Source: Corticium candelabrum (Eukaryota > Porifera > Homoscleromorpha > Homosclerophorida > Plakinidae). From it: DNA of 64,000 nucleotides. The notes under the pieces were generated by a model that saw nothing but the letters and a program-made list of their open reading frames with translations, made no database searches and was not told where the DNA came from. Both the position numbers and the translations under genes were made by a program. Shown in pieces: positions 10,166-21,887 of the stretch. Every line of letters begins with the position of its first letter. The stretch's first letter is position 1. The stretch covers positions 7,743,770 through 7,807,769 of the forward strand of contig NC_085094.1 of NCBI RefSeq assembly GCF_963422355.1, in the 5' to 3' direction.

Positions 10166-10812
10166 GTGAGACCTTCTGTTTGCACTCCCTTGTCTCTTCT
10201 CTTTTCTCTCTTTTCAATTGCGCCTCTCCAACTGCAAACTTTAAAGACGCGCATCTAGGGTCATACACACTTTTTGTATTAAAACAGAATTCCTTGCAAG
10301 ACCAGCCTATAGCTGAAAGGGCTTCTACTAAAATATATTCTATCCATGTCTATGGATTGAAAAGGCTATATTAACCACTTGAACGTAATTCAACAACAAG
10401 AACAACAACAGAATGATATCCATCTCATCTTGTCTTAACAGCATCACCGGGATCATCTCACCAAACAAGTGGAGAGATTCTGGCAACTATAATTAGAAGT
10501 CACAGTTACAAATCAATCTACACAAATACTACAGGAAAAGGAAAACGACTACTCTGATATTTCATATATTGTTAGACATCATGAATATACAATGCAAATC
10601 CAAAGCAATACAACTATACGTGTCAATAGAACTGAATGTGTCTTTTCAGAATTAGAAATCTTCTGGAACATTTATGATCCAGTCAATGACTCTTACTACA
10701 TAAAGTATTAAGAGACAAAAAGCTACACCCCTAGTGGGTTCCTACAAACTGTCTATATCTATATACTATCTACCTATATTTATATACTATCTATCTATAT
10801 CTATATACTATC
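10166..10812 (+). other. 5' part of intron C2-A3, no gene
   Basis: Host intron paralogous to 5065-5700 and 16402-17029, ending in a CTATATC microsatellite immediately before the Gypsy-1 LTR. Nothing else recognised. Confidence 0.7.
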
Positions 10813-10962
10813 CGTTATGTTGGGAAAGACTCCTACACAAAGGGTAGGGTAATACAGAGATCGGTTACAAGCTAGCAGGTAATGTAGTAAACAAAACAGT
10901 GTAATACTTGCTACTTATCTATATTACCATAAAACACAAACGTCTCGTATACGGACACTACA
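10813..10962 (-). repeat. 3' LTR of Gypsy-1 copy B
   Basis: 150 bp, ending GACACTACA next to the polypurine-tract complement. It is paired with 14376-14523, from which it differs at many sites. Confidence 0.85.
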
Positions 10963-11101
10963 TTTCCTCCCCACTAAAACTACAAGTCCAGACCCAGTCT
11001 ATTTGGGAACTTTCTGGTTGTCGTGAAACGACGTAGAGGTGGAATGTGCGTCGTAAAGGTCTCTGTTGCGGTAGGAGTAGACACAGTAGAAGTGGTCTCA
11101 G

Positions 11102-12207
11102 TTAACAGAGCAGTCTGAGTCTGTTGAGCTTTATGGCTTGCAGCTGTGCCATGATCACACCCAAAGTCAGACAGATCTGCTGTGGTTTCTCACTTCCATC
11201 TTGTTGAGGAGATAGTACGCCTTCCGGAACTGTTGGTAGATCCAGTGGAGGTAGCGCAGCTTCAGATTCTTCTCCCATTTTTCCTGTGTCTAGAATATGG
11301 TCTACATGTCGACGCCATACTATACCATTGGCCATTTCCAAACGGTAAGAGGTACGGCCAGTTCTTTCTAAGACTCTTCGGTAACACCATTTTTCACGAC
11401 CATAGTAGTACCTTGCCAATACAGACTGCCCCACTTTAAAAACTCTAGACTTAATATGAGCATCATGGTACTTTCTTTGCTGTGCTTGTTTCTCATGGAC
11501 TGCCTTCTTGATGCTAGTATTAAGTAATTCTAGTCGTGTCCAAAGACGTCTTGACAAAAACAGCTCTAATGGTGATATACCAATAGTGGAATGAGGGATG
11601 GTTCGATAATTTAACAGAAACCGAGACAACTTTTGATACAGAGTTCCCTCATCACATTGGTGAGCGTTCAATGCTTTCTTGAGGGTTTTAACAAACCGTT
11701 CGGCCTCACCATTAGTAGATGGGTGATGTGGAGCACTGGTGATGTGTTTTACTCCATTCATCTAAAGAAATTCCTTGAATTCTTGAGAAGTAAATTGTGG
11801 CCCATTGTCTAAGACCAATTGTTCCGGAATTCCATATCGGCTAAACAATGACATCAAAACTTCGATATTTTTCTCTGACGTAATTAATTTCATCGTTATA
11901 ACTTTAGCCCGTTGGGAATGGGCATCAATAAGAACGAAAAACATGCTGCCGAATAAAGGTCCTGCAAATCTATATATATCCTTTCCCGCGGTCGAGTAGG
12001 CCATGCCCAAGAATGTAATGAAGCTATTCTTGGTGCCTGGCGATTCAATTGACAACCAGCACAATCTCTGACAACCTGCTCAATCTGTCTGTCTATTCCT
12101 GGCCACCGCACATATAGCCTAGCCAAACCCTTCATGCGTACGATACCAAGATGACTTGTATGTAGCTCCTTCTTGATGTCTGGCTGTAATGATACTGAAA
12201 TCACCAA
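11102..12207 (-). pseudogene. Gypsy-1 copy B integrase
   Basis: Zinc finger at 12207-12050 (HLGIVRMKGLARLYVRWPG, then CAGCQ). Core at 12064-11762 (FVLIDAHSQ, VLDNGPQFTSQEFKEFL) and 11761-11102 (HHPSTNGEAERFVKTLKK, VGQSVLARYYYG, C-terminal WRRHVDHIL). A stop at 11762 and a frameshift near 12000 break the frame. The DDE core residues are present in the pieces. Confidence 0.88.
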
Positions 12208-12222
12208 GCGGACACCTCTGAA

Positions 12223-13050
12223 CTAGCAGCCATTATCTACTGTAAGTTCTTCCTTGTTGACAAGAAAGGAGCGCAGCTTAGCATCAATTGATTCAGGCCA
12301 TCTTCTCTGGGGATAACGCAGAACCTTGCTCAAAACAGGATTACTTGCAGTCTCTTCCTTCAGCCTTGCTGCTGTGACAGGTAGCTTGTTGATCTGTTTG
12401 ACGTTGATGATATAAGCAGCAGCAGCTTCACTCATTTCCTCTTTCCCCCTTACACTGGGCAGAGGTAAGCGTGACAGTCCATCAGCGTTGCCATGATGAG
12501 CTGTGGGCTTGAATTGTATGTCGTAATGGTATGCACTTAAAGTGAGAGCCCATCTTTGCATCCTCGCTGCAGCTAATACAGAGACTCCTGTCTTAGGTCA
12601 TAACATGGTTGTTAGCGCCTTGTGGTCGGTTACTAAAAGAAATTTCCGTCCATAGAGAAATTTGTAAAATGTCTTGACACCAAGTATAATTCCAAGCGCT
12701 TCCTTCTCAATTTGGGCGTAGTTTTCTTCGGTCTTGGTCAATGACCGGGAAGCGTAAGCAATAGGTCTCTCTAGGCCATCAGACATGAGCTGTGCAACCA
12801 AAGTGTCAATTCCATGCCATGAGGCATCACACGCTAATTTCAGTGGTAAAGTAACATCATAATGAGTGAAAACATCGGCTGATGCAAGCCTGTTTTTCAA
12901 TCTGTCAAACGCTTGGGCTTGGTCGCCAGACCATTTCCATTGACAATTCTTTCTCAATAACATATTTAGAGGACGAGCTACGGTTGCTAGGTTAGGTATG
13001 AATCTGCCATAATAGTTGACAAGGCCCAGAAATGACCGTAATTCCTGCAC
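12223..13050 (-). pseudogene. Gypsy-1 copy B RT connection, RNase H and linker
   Basis: 13050-12598: LRSFLGLVNYYGRFIPNLA connection and RNase H (LACDAS, ERPIAYASRSL, IEKEALGI, VTDHKALTTML), unbroken here where copy A has a stop. A TGA follows TTML as in the other copies. 12561-12223 continues with the RNase H tail and linker. Confidence 0.85.
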
Positions 13051-13175
13051 ATTCTTTGGCGTATGGGCTTATAGCACTGATGCTACTTTACTGTCGGTTG
13101 TCTCCAGTCCAGCAACGCTAATCTTTTGCCCCAAATAATCAACTTCTGACATCATGAATGAGCATCTTTCCTTCT

Positions 13176-13757
13176 TCAATCGTAATTATGGCCAAAGAGG
13201 GGCGTTTCTTTCCCGGAAACCACAACAAGCGGAACGTGAGCGGTCTGGCCATTGCAACGGAGTGCTAGTATGGCTTCACCCATGACTCTAATACGCTCTC
13301 CCGTATAAGTAGAGAGATGCTGCTTTGAAGGCTCCAATTTCACGTGAGGGAGACGCTCTTTCCAGGTGGTCTCAGAGATAAGAGATACGACAGCGCCTGT
13401 ATCTGTTTCCATTTCAATGTCCACACCTGCAATTTTAGCTGACATCATTAGTGATCCATCTCTACCACCACGGCGAATTGTGAAAAGCTGAAGATCTTCC
13501 TTCTCGGTATCATTGTGGACGTTACTGGATTTCACGTACTTGGTCACGTTTGGCTTTCGTGGTGCGCGACAAGCTGGACTAATATGCCCTCTTTTGTGGC
13601 ATTTGTGGCATGAGGCGTCCTTCCACTTGCAATCTTGTGGAAGATGACCACGCTTAGTGCAGCGGTAACATGGGTCTCTCTTGCCTGCACTGCCACCTGC
13701 ATTACGTTCGCCGTTCATTCCATTGCGGGTTGACTTGCTTCCACTTCCGCATTCCAA
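13176..13757 (-). pseudogene. Gypsy-1 copy B knuckles and protease
   Basis: Two CCHC knuckles and the DTGA protease as in copy A. The C-terminal end after FGHN is lost at the RT deletion junction near 13187. Confidence 0.85.
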
Positions 13758-13763
13758 AACGTG

Positions 13764-14362
13764 TTAGTTGTTTCGCCCCATCGTGAGTTTCCCCACCCCT
13801 ATTGGCGAGTCAGTCAAAACATCGCGCATCTGGGTAGATTGGCGCGCCGCCTCTTCCATACTGTGGGCGATGGCACTTGCTCTTGTCAACGTGAGTTGAT
13901 CTTCCGTGAGAAGCTTCTTCTGACTGTTGCTGCCACGTAGACCGCAAACGAAGCGGTCGCGCAGCGCGTCAACTAAAAAGGCGCCCAATTCACAGTGTGG
14001 TGACAACTTCCGTAACGCCGCCAAAAACTCTACAACGCTCTCTCCATCACGCTGACTGCGATGACAAAACTTAAAGCGCTTCGCGATGACAAGCGGATGT
14101 GACGAAAAGTGTGCTTTTAGGGTAGCAAGAAGATCCTCCAATTCAAGTGTCGCGGGAACTTGCGGATGCACCAGTGTACGGAGTAATTCGTACGTCGAGC
14201 TGCCCATGAGAAATAGAAAATTGCGGATCGCCGCTCCTTCTCATTGGCCTTGACGCCACTAGCAAGAAAGAATACTGATAGTCGTTCAGACCATGACTGC
14301 CACGTCGTAACTTTAGGATCAAACGGCTCCAAGTATCCAAGTGTAGGAACTGCATTCGCCAT
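13764..14362 (-). pseudogene. Gypsy-1 copy B gag (frameshifted)
   Basis: MANAVPTLGYLEPFD start at 14362, frame lost at a one-base deletion in an A run near 14218, then the rest of gag in the other frame from 14207. Copy C has the same lesion. Confidence 0.85.
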
Positions 14363-14375
14363 CCTCGTCGCCAGT

Positions 14376-14523
14376 TGTTACTTTGAGAAAAACTCGTACA
14401 CAAACGTTAGGGTGATACTCAGATCTGTTACAGGCTAGCAACTAATGTAGTAAACGAAACAGTGTGATACCTGCTACTTAACTATATTACCATATACCAC
14501 AAACGTCCCGTATACAGACACTA
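14376..14523 (-). repeat. 5' LTR of Gypsy-1 copy B
   Basis: 148 bp; closely matches the 5' LTRs at 3134-3281 and 21296-21443, more closely than its own 3' LTR. Confidence 0.85.
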
Positions 14524-14721
14524 CTCTATCTATCTATATCTATACACTATCTACCTATACGTATCTATGTAAGACTTATCAGACCATGTCAATAATTATT
14601 GTCTAGAAAGCAACACGTGCCAATATTGGTCGCAAGCCAGGGCCCTAGTGAGCCACGCACTGTTGTGCATTTTATGTTGCCATACATAAATTATTCATGC
14701 TGATCTGATGTGTGTCTGTAG

Positions 14722-14967
14722 GTGGGATGTGGGGCACTGTCTGCGACAACGGTTGGGATCTTGTGGATGCTAGGGTGGTGTGTCGTCAGCTCGGATTTTC
14801 TGACGCAATCCTCAGTTTAACAGGAAGCTCTTTTGGAGAAGGAAACGGCAGCATATGGATGGACAATGTTGAGTGTTCAGGAGTTGAACCCAGGCTTGAA
14901 TACTGCTTTTTCTCAGGATGGGGAGACAGTAGTTGCGACCATACGGAAGAGTCAGGAGTTATTTGCA
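14722..14967 (+). CDS. SRCR exon A3
   Basis: 246 nt, phase 1-1, acceptor CTGTAG, donor GTAAG. Differs from A1 by very few residues (FSGWGDSSCDH here). Body of the A-type SRCR domain started by exon C2. Confidence 0.9.
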
Positions 14968-15653
14968 GTAAGATGCCACAAAGACGTGCCTGTCTGTGTC
15001 TGTCTGTCTGGTTAACTATTTTGTTCCAATAAATGTGTAGGAACTATGGCCAATGACCCTTTGTCTAACGGTATGACGTCTGATGCAGTGGTGTAGCGTA
15101 AGTGTGAGAATCTGGCGGTAATAGGACAAGCTCTAGTCCTATTCATATACATTGCATACCTCTAGTTTGTAATTATCAACGCTATCACAGCTCATCATAC
15201 CCATAGGCAAACATCCGCTCATGAACGTCAGCGGTTTATGATTGGCTGTTCTTTCATTAACTCTGAGCGCGTCTGCGCTAGGGTCACAGTAATACCGCTG
15301 TGGACCAACGACCGGACAATGAAGTGTGTTAATTAGCGTGCCAGATGTCGACAATCACACCTGCGAGTCAATGTGTACGTCCAGCCCCTTTCCTGCGCTC
15401 TTCATGTAACCAATAATTACTGAGTCGTACCATGCTCATACGGTCTTTAGTTGCCCTTTTATCGTACAAGCGGCAACACGAAGATTTTAAAGCAGTCGCG
15501 CCAGACCCTATTTTTGCGAAAGTATGACGCGGGTAAAGGGTCTGGCTACGCAAGGCTATGCACTCCATAGATAAGGCTCTGCACCAGCACATCAAGGCAC
15601 ATCCTTGCCATAGCACATCGATGCTTTTACACTGATTTTGTTCCTGTTTGCAG
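14968..15653 (+). other. Intron between A3 and B3, no gene
   Basis: Paralogue of 3726-4420. No supported coding or repeat feature. Confidence 0.65.
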
Positions 15654-15713
15654 CTGCTGTGCGTCTGCGAGATGGAACGACAGCAGAAAACGGGCGAGTT
15701 GAAGTCTACAGCA
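15654..15713 (+). CDS. SRCR exon B3a
   Basis: 60 nt, phase 1-1, same sequence type as 4421-4480, encoding [19 protein letters not shown]. Confidence 0.85.
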
Positions 15714-15851
15714 GTAAGTTAGATACTCAAACAGACGACAGACTTGCATACAACATTGTCAGAATTGAAAGCAATGCTCACGTCTCACAAAATCAGAATC
15801 AATGTCATGAGTTGCAACGTTTCAAGCATGCCTGTCGCCTTCGTTCTGTAG

Positions 15852-16036
15852 ATGGATTGTGGGGCACCGTCTGTGACGATGGATGGGACAGGCTTGCTGC
15901 AGCAGTCGTGTGTCGCCAGCTCGGCTTCGGTACAGCAATAATGGCAGTCTCGAACGGCCGATATGGTTCGGTCGACAACGACGTTCCGATTTGGATGGAC
16001 GACGTTGCCTGTAACGGACACGAAGACACAATACAG
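15852..16036 (+). CDS. SRCR exon B3b
   Basis: 185 nt, phase 1-0. [46 protein letters not shown]. Confidence 0.87.
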
Positions 16037-16108
16037 GTTAAATGAACAACAAGAAAGAAAGGAGTTTGAGTGTATGTAATATTTAAACAACTTGTTTGGC
16101 TGTCACAG

Positions 16109-16175
16109 GATTGCACCCATGTGACAGCAAGTGATGCAAACTGTGACCACAGTGAGGACGCTGGAGTCGTTTGCT
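16109..16175 (+). CDS. SRCR exon B3c
   Basis: 67 nt, phase 0-1. DCTHVTASDANCDHSEDAGV then VC; carries CDHSEDAG, the canonical form of this SRCR block. Confidence 0.85.
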
Positions 16176-16241
16176 GTAGGTTTGAGTTTGTCTGCATCAT
16201 CCAGTAGCTTGATATTGCAGTATGTGCGTTGTCTCTTCTAG

Positions 16242-16268
16242 ATCCTTCCACAAACGTGACCTTCAACG
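16242..16268 (+). CDS. 27-nt linker micro-exon, unit 3
   Basis: Acceptor CTCTTCTAG, donor GTATG, phase 1-1; about YPSTNVTFN. Conserved with 10006-10032. Confidence 0.65.
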
Positions 16269-16341
16269 GTATGAATAGTCTATCAGTGCATGCTGGCATG
16301 CACGTTCGCTGTAAGTAAATCTCTGAAATGTGTCCTTGCAG

Positions 16342-16401
16342 TGACGGTCAGATTGCGAGGAGGAACGGTTGAGAACGCCGGACGCGTGGAAGTTTTCCAC
16401 G
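16342..16401 (+). CDS. SRCR exon C3
   Basis: 60 nt, phase 1-1. VTVRLRGGTVENAGRVEVFH. Partner of exon A4 across Gypsy-1 copy C. Confidence 0.85.
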
Positions 16402-17029
16402 GTGAGACATTCTGTTCGCACTCCCTTGTCTCTTCTCTCTTCTCTCTTTTCAATTGCGCCTCTCCAACTGCAAACTTTAAAGACGCGCATCTAGGGTCAT
16501 ACACACTTTTGTATTAAAGCAGAATTCCTTGCAAGACCAGCCTATAGCTGAAAGGGCTTCTACTAAAATATATTCTATCCATAACTATGTATTGAACAGG
16601 CTATATTAACCATTTGAAAGTAAGTCAACAACAAGAACAACAACAGAAGGATATCCATCTCATCTCATCTTAACAGCATCACCGGGATCATCTCACCAAA
16701 CAAGTGGAGAGATTCTGGCAACTATAATTAGAAGTCACAGTTACAAATCCATCTACACAAATACTACAGGAAATAGAAACACGACTACTCTGATATTTCA
16801 TATATTGTTAGACATCATGAATATACAATGCAAATCCAAAGCAATACAACAATACGTGTCAATAGAAGTGAATGTGTCTTTTCAGAATTAGAAATCTTCT
16901 GGAACACCTATGATCCAGTCAATGACTCTTACAACATATAGTATTAAGAGCCAAAAAAAGCTACACCCCTAGTGGGTTCCTACAAACTGTCTATATCTAT
17001 ATACTATCTGTCTATATCTATATACTATC
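16402..17029 (+). other. 5' part of intron C3-A4, no gene
   Basis: Host intron ending in a CTATATC microsatellite at the Gypsy-1 copy C boundary. Nothing else recognised. Confidence 0.65.
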
Positions 17030-17179
17030 TGTTATGTTGATGAAGACTTGTACACAGAATGTAGGGTAATACTCAGATATGTTACAAGCTAGCAACTAAT
17101 GTAGTAAACAAAACAGTGTGATACTTGCTACTTATCTATATTACCATAAACCACAAACGTTTCGTATACAGACACTACA
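17030..17179 (-). repeat. 3' LTR of Gypsy-1 copy C
   Basis: 150 bp, TGTTATGTTG to GACACTACA; best-preserved LTR termini in the family. Confidence 0.88.
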
Positions 17180-17382
17180 TTTCCTCCCCACTAAAACTAC
17201 AAGTCTCAACCCAGTCTATTTGAGAACTTTCTGGTTGTCGTGAAACGACGTAGAGGTGGAATGTGCGTCGCAGAGGTCTCTGTCGTGGTAGGAGTACTCA
17301 CAGTAAAGAGCTCTCAGTTAACAGAGCAGTCTGAGTCTGTTGAGCTTCATGGCTTGCAGCTGTGCCATGATCACACCCAAAG

Positions 17383-18219
17383 TCAGACAGATCTGCTGTG
17401 GTTTCTCACTTCCATCTTGTTGAGGAGATAGTACGCCTTTCGAACTGTTGGTAGATCCAGTAAAGGTATAGCAGTTTCAGGTTCTTCTACCATTTTTCCT
17501 GTCTCTAGAATATGGTCTGCATGTCTACCCCATACTATACCATTGGCCATTTCCAAACGGTAAGAGGTACGGCCAGTTCTTTTTAAGACTCTTCGGTAGC
17601 ACCATTTTTCACGACCATAGTAGTTCCTTGCCAATACAGACTGCCCCACTTTAAAAACTCTAGACTTAATATGAGCATCATGGTACTTTCTTTGCTGTGC
17701 TTGTTTCTCATGAACTGCCTTCTTGATGCTAGTATTAAGTAATTCTAGTCGTGTCCAAAGACGTCTTGACAAAAACAGCTCGGATGGTGATATACCAATA
17801 GTGGAATGAGGGATGGTTTGATAATTTAACAGAAACCGAGACAACTTTCGATACAGAGTTCCCTCATCACATTGGTGAGCGTTCAAGGCATTCTTGAGCG
17901 TTTGAACAAACCGTTCGGCCTCACCATTAGTAGATGGGTGACGTGGAGCACTGGTGATGTGTTTTACTCCATTCATCTGAAGAAATTCCTTGAATTCTTG
18001 AGAAGTCAATTCTGGTCCGTTGTCTGAGACCAATTGCTCTGTAATTCCATATCGGCTAAACAATGATCTCAAAACTTCGATATTTTTCTTTGACGTTATT
18101 GATTTCATCGTTATAACTTCAGCCCGTTGGAAATGGGCATCAATAACAACGAAAAACATGCTGCCGAGGAAAGGTCCTGCAAATCTATATGTATCCTTTC
18201 CCTCGGTCGAGTAGGCCAT
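17383..18219 (-). pseudogene. Gypsy-1 copy C integrase core and C-terminus
   Basis: 278 unbroken codons: FVVIDAH (first D), VSDNGPELTSQEFKEFL (second D), HPSTNGEAERFVQTLK (E), and the C-terminal VGQSVLARNYYG and WGRHADHIL. DDE residues are present. The zinc finger lies upstream in another frame (18775-18185), so the protein is not continuous. Confidence 0.9.
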
Positions 18220-19114
18220 GCCAAGAATGTAATGAAGCTACTCTTGGTGCCTGGCGATTCAATTGACAACCAGCACAATCTCTGACAACCTGCTCAATCT
18301 GTCTGTCTATTCCTGGCCACCGCACATATAGCCTAGCCAAACCCTTCATGCGTACGATACCAAGACGACTTGTATGTAGCTCCTTCTTGATGTCTGGCTG
18401 TAATGATGCTGGAATCACCAAGCGGACACCTCTGAAAAAGCAGCCATTATCTACTGTAAGTTCTTCCTTGTTGACAAGAAAGGAGCGCAGCTTAGCATCA
18501 ATTGATTCAGGCCATCTTCTCTGGGAATAACGCAAAACCTTGCTCAAAACAGGATTACTTGCAGTCTCTTCCTTCAGCCTTGCTGCTGTGACAGGTAGCT
18601 TGTTGATCTGTTTGACGTTGATGATATAAGCAGCAGCAGCTTCACTCATTTCCTCTTTCCCCCTTACACTGGGCATTGGTAAGCGTGACAGTCCATCAGC
18701 GTTGCCATGCTGAGCTGTGGGCTTGAATTGTATGTCGTAATGGTATGCACTTAAAGTGAGAGCCCATCTTTGCATCCTCGATGCAGCTAATACAGAGACT
18801 CCTGTCTTAGGTCATAACATGGTTGTTAGCGCCTTGTGGTCGGTTACTAAAAGAAATTTCCGTCCATAGAGAAATTTGTAAAATGTCTTGACACCAAGTA
18901 TAATTCCAAGCGCTTCCTTCTCAATTTGGGCGTAGTTTTCTTCGGTCTTGGTCAATGACCGGGAAGCGTAAGCAATAGGTCTCTCTAGGCCATCAGGCAT
19001 GAGCTGTGCAACCAAAGTGCCAATTCCATGCCTTGAGGCATCACACGCTAATTTCAGTGGTAAAGTAACATCATAATGAGTGAAAACATCGGCTGATGCA
19101 AGCCTGTTTTTCAA
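18185..19114 (-). pseudogene. Gypsy-1 copy C RNase H, linker and integrase zinc finger
   Basis: 19114-18812: RNase H to TTML and the shared TGA. 18775-18185: MQRWALTLSAYHYDIQF linker, then the zinc finger RLGIVRMKGLARLYVRWPG and CAGCQLN. Confidence 0.86.
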
Positions 19115-19282
19115 TCTGTCAAACGCTTGGGCTTGGTCGCCAGACCATTTTCATTGACAATTCTTTCTCAATAACATATTCAGAAGACGAGCTACGTTTG
19201 CTAGGTTAGGTATGAATCTGCCATAACAGTTGACAAGGCCCAGAAATGACCGTAAGTCCTGCACATTCTTTGGCGTAGGGGC

Positions 19283-19876
19283 TTATAGCACTGATGCTAC
19301 TTTACTGTCGGTTGTCTCCAGTCCAGCAACGCTAATCATTTGCCCCAAATAATCAACTTCTGACATCATGAATGAGCATCTTTTCTTCTTCAATTGTAAC
19401 CCATGGCTCATCAGCCTGTCCAAGACTTTCTCAAGCATTTCATTGTGCTCTTTTACACTAGACCCACTAATCAGAGTATCGTCAAGGTAGCATGCAACGC
19501 CTGCAATTCCTTGTAGCAGCTTGTCCATTATCTCTTGAAATATAGCGGTAGCTGATGGAATACCAAAGGGTAAACGAGTATATTGAAATAGACCCCGGTG
19601 TGTATTGACAGTTACAAATTTCCGAGACTCCTCGTCCAAGAGAACTTGTTGATACGCATGTGCTAGGTCTAGTTTAGAAAACATCACATCTCCTAATAAT
19701 GTTGCAAACAAATCTTCTGGATTTGGCAAGGGATGTACATCAACCTTCAGAGATGGGTTCACTGTAACTTTGTAGTCACCACACAGACGAATACAACCGT
19801 CTGGTTTAGGAACCGCAACTAACGGTGCAGCCCATTTACAGCGGCCGATACGTTCAATGATACCAAGTCGAGTCAA
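19283..19876 (-). pseudogene. Gypsy-1 copy C reverse transcriptase
   Basis: 197 codons: FSKLDLAHAYQQ, LPFGIPSATAIFQ, CYLDDTLISG, DYLGQ. The catalytic YLDD is kept. Upstream continuity is lost at a TAG replacing a Glu codon; downstream it ends at the shared SVL-stop. Confidence 0.9.
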
Positions 19877-20038
19877 CTTTTCAAGCTATTTATCAATGAC
19901 CGTCTTCAATGCAAAAGGTACTTGCCGTGATTTGAGGAACCTTGGTGTAGCTCCCTCCTCCAAGGTTAAATGTGCTTTGTACTCCTTGGGTGTCCCCAAT
20001 TCATCTCTGAAAACTTCAGCATACTTCTCTAGGAAAAT

Positions 20039-20677
20039 CTACAATAAACTTCTCTTTTGCATGCGCTTGATTCCAGGCCAATCAATTCGGATTACATCTA
20101 AACAATTATGGCCAAATAGGGGCGTTTCCTTCCCGGGAACCACAACAAGCGGAACGTGAGCGGTCTGGCCATTGCAACGGAGTGCTAGTATGGCTTCACC
20201 CATGACTCTAATACGCTCTCCCGTATAAGTAGAGAGATGCTGCTTTGAAGGCTCCAATTTCACGTGAGGGAGACGCTCTTTCCAGGTGGTCTCAGAGATA
20301 AGAGATACGACAGCGCCTGTATCTGTTTCCATTTCAATGTCCACACCTGCAGTTTTAGCTGACATCATTAGTGATCCATCTCTACCACCACGGCGAATTG
20401 TGAAAAGCTGAAGATCTTACTTCTCGGTATCAATGTGGACGTTACTGGATTCCACGTACTTGGTCACGTTTGGCTTTCGTGGTGCGCGACAAGCTGGACT
20501 AATATGCCCTCTTTTGTGGCATTTGTGGCATGAGACGTCCTTCCACTTGCAATCTTGTGAAAGATGACCACGCTTAGTGCAGCGGTAACATGGGTCTCTC
20601 TTGCCTGCACTGCCACCTGCATTACGTTCGCCGTTCATTCCATTGCGGGTGGACTTGCTTCCACTTCCGCATTCCAA
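20039..20677 (-). pseudogene. Gypsy-1 copy C knuckles and protease (split)
   Basis: 20677-20417 carries the two CCHC knuckles and ends at a stop; 20368-20039 carries the DTGA protease. Confidence 0.86.
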
Positions 20678-20683
20678 AACGTG

Positions 20684-21282
20684 TTAGTTGTTTCGCCCCA
20701 TCGTGAGTTTCCCCACCCCTATTGGCGAGTCAGTCAAAACATCGCGCATCTGGGTAGATTGGCGCACCGCCCCTTCCATACTGTGGGCGATGGCACTTGC
20801 TCTTGTCAACGTGAGTTGATCTTCCGTGAGAAGCTTCTTCTGACTGTTGCTGCCACGTAGACCGCAAACGAAGCGGTCGCGCAGCGCGTCAACTAAAAAG
20901 GCGCCCAATTCACAGTGTGGTGACAACTTCCGTAACGCCGCCAAAAACTCTACAACGCTCTCTCCATCACGCTGACTGCGATGACAAAACTTAAAGCGCT
21001 TCGCGATGACAAGCGGATGTGACGAAAAGTGTGCTTTTAGGGTAGCAAGAAGATCCTCCAATTCAAGTGTCGCGGGAACTTGCGGATGCACCAGTGTACG
21101 GAGTAATTCGTACGTCGAGCTGCCCATGAGAAATAGAAAATTGCGGATCGCCGCTCCTTCTCATTGGCCTTGACGCCACTAGCAAGAAAGAATACTGATA
21201 GTCGTTCAGACCATGACTGCCACGTCGTAACTGTAGGATCAAACGGCTCCAAGTATCCAAGTGTAGGAACTGCATTCGCCAT
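20684..21282 (-). pseudogene. Gypsy-1 copy C gag (frameshifted)
   Basis: Start MANAVPTLG at 21282, frame lost near 21138, remainder from 21127 in the second frame, as in copy B. Confidence 0.85.
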
Positions 21283-21295
21283 CCTCGTCGCCAGT

Positions 21296-21443
21296 TGTTA
21301 TGTTGAGAAAAACTCGTACACAAAAGTTAAGGTGATACTCAGATCTGTTACAAGCTAGCAACTAATGTAGTAAACGAAACAGTGTGATTCCTGCTACTCA
21401 TCTATATTACCATATACCACAAACGTCCCGTATACAGACACTA
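21296..21443 (-). repeat. 5' LTR of Gypsy-1 copy C
   Basis: 148 bp; starts TGTTATGTTG on the plus strand; its inner edge borders the primer-binding site at 21293-21283. Confidence 0.85.
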
Positions 21444-21641
21444 CTCTATCTATCTATATCTATACACTATCCACCTATACGTATCTATGTAAGACTTATC
21501 AGACTATGCCCATAATTATTGCCTAGAAAGCAACACGTACCAATATTGGTCGCAAGCCAGGGCCCTAGTGTGCCACGCACTGTTGTGCATTTTATGTTGC
21601 CATACATAAATTATTCATGCTGATCTGATGTGTGTCTGTAG

Positions 21642-21887
21642 GTGGGATGTGGGGCACTGTCTGCGACAACGGTTGGGATCTTGTGGATGCTAGGGTGGTG
21701 TGTCGTCAGCTCGGGTTTTCTGACGCAATCCTCAGTTTAACAGGAAGCTCTTTTGGAGAAGGAAACGGCAGCATATGGATGGACAATGTTGAGTGTTCAG
21801 GAGTTGAACCCAGGCTTGAATACTGCTTTTCCTCAGGATGGGGAGACAATAGTTGCGACCATACGGAAGAGTCAGGAGTTATTTGCA
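21642..21887 (+). CDS. SRCR exon A4
   Basis: 246 nt, phase 1-1, same protein as A1. The following intron matches the other units only to about 22,345; no B-type exons follow. The fourth unit is therefore truncated by the transposon block. Confidence 0.9.

Larger units (their letters stand above)
10813..14523 (-). mobile_element. Gypsy-1 copy B, with internal RT deletion
   Basis: Complete ends: 3' LTR 10813-10962, polypurine-tract complement TTTCCTCCCCACT just inside, integrase, RNase H, knuckles/protease, gag, primer-binding site, 5' LTR 14376-14523. About 700 bp (most of the RT and the protease-RT junction) is missing at about 13187: sequence equivalent to 1242-1942 of copy A is absent, with only about 2 bp of microhomology. 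It shares the RT-end and RNase H-end stops with copies A and C and the gag A-run frameshift with copy C. Confidence 0.93.
17030..21443 (-). mobile_element. Gypsy-1 copy C, full-length
   Basis: 4,414 bp, the only full-length copy: 3' LTR 17030-17179, polypurine-tract complement 17180-17192, integrase, RNase H, RT, protease, gag, primer-binding site, 5' LTR 21296-21443. It carries the two stops common to all copies, the gag frameshift shared with copy B, plus its own Glu-to-stop before RT near 19887 and a stop splitting the knuckles from the protease near 20417. Non-autonomous. Confidence 0.94.
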
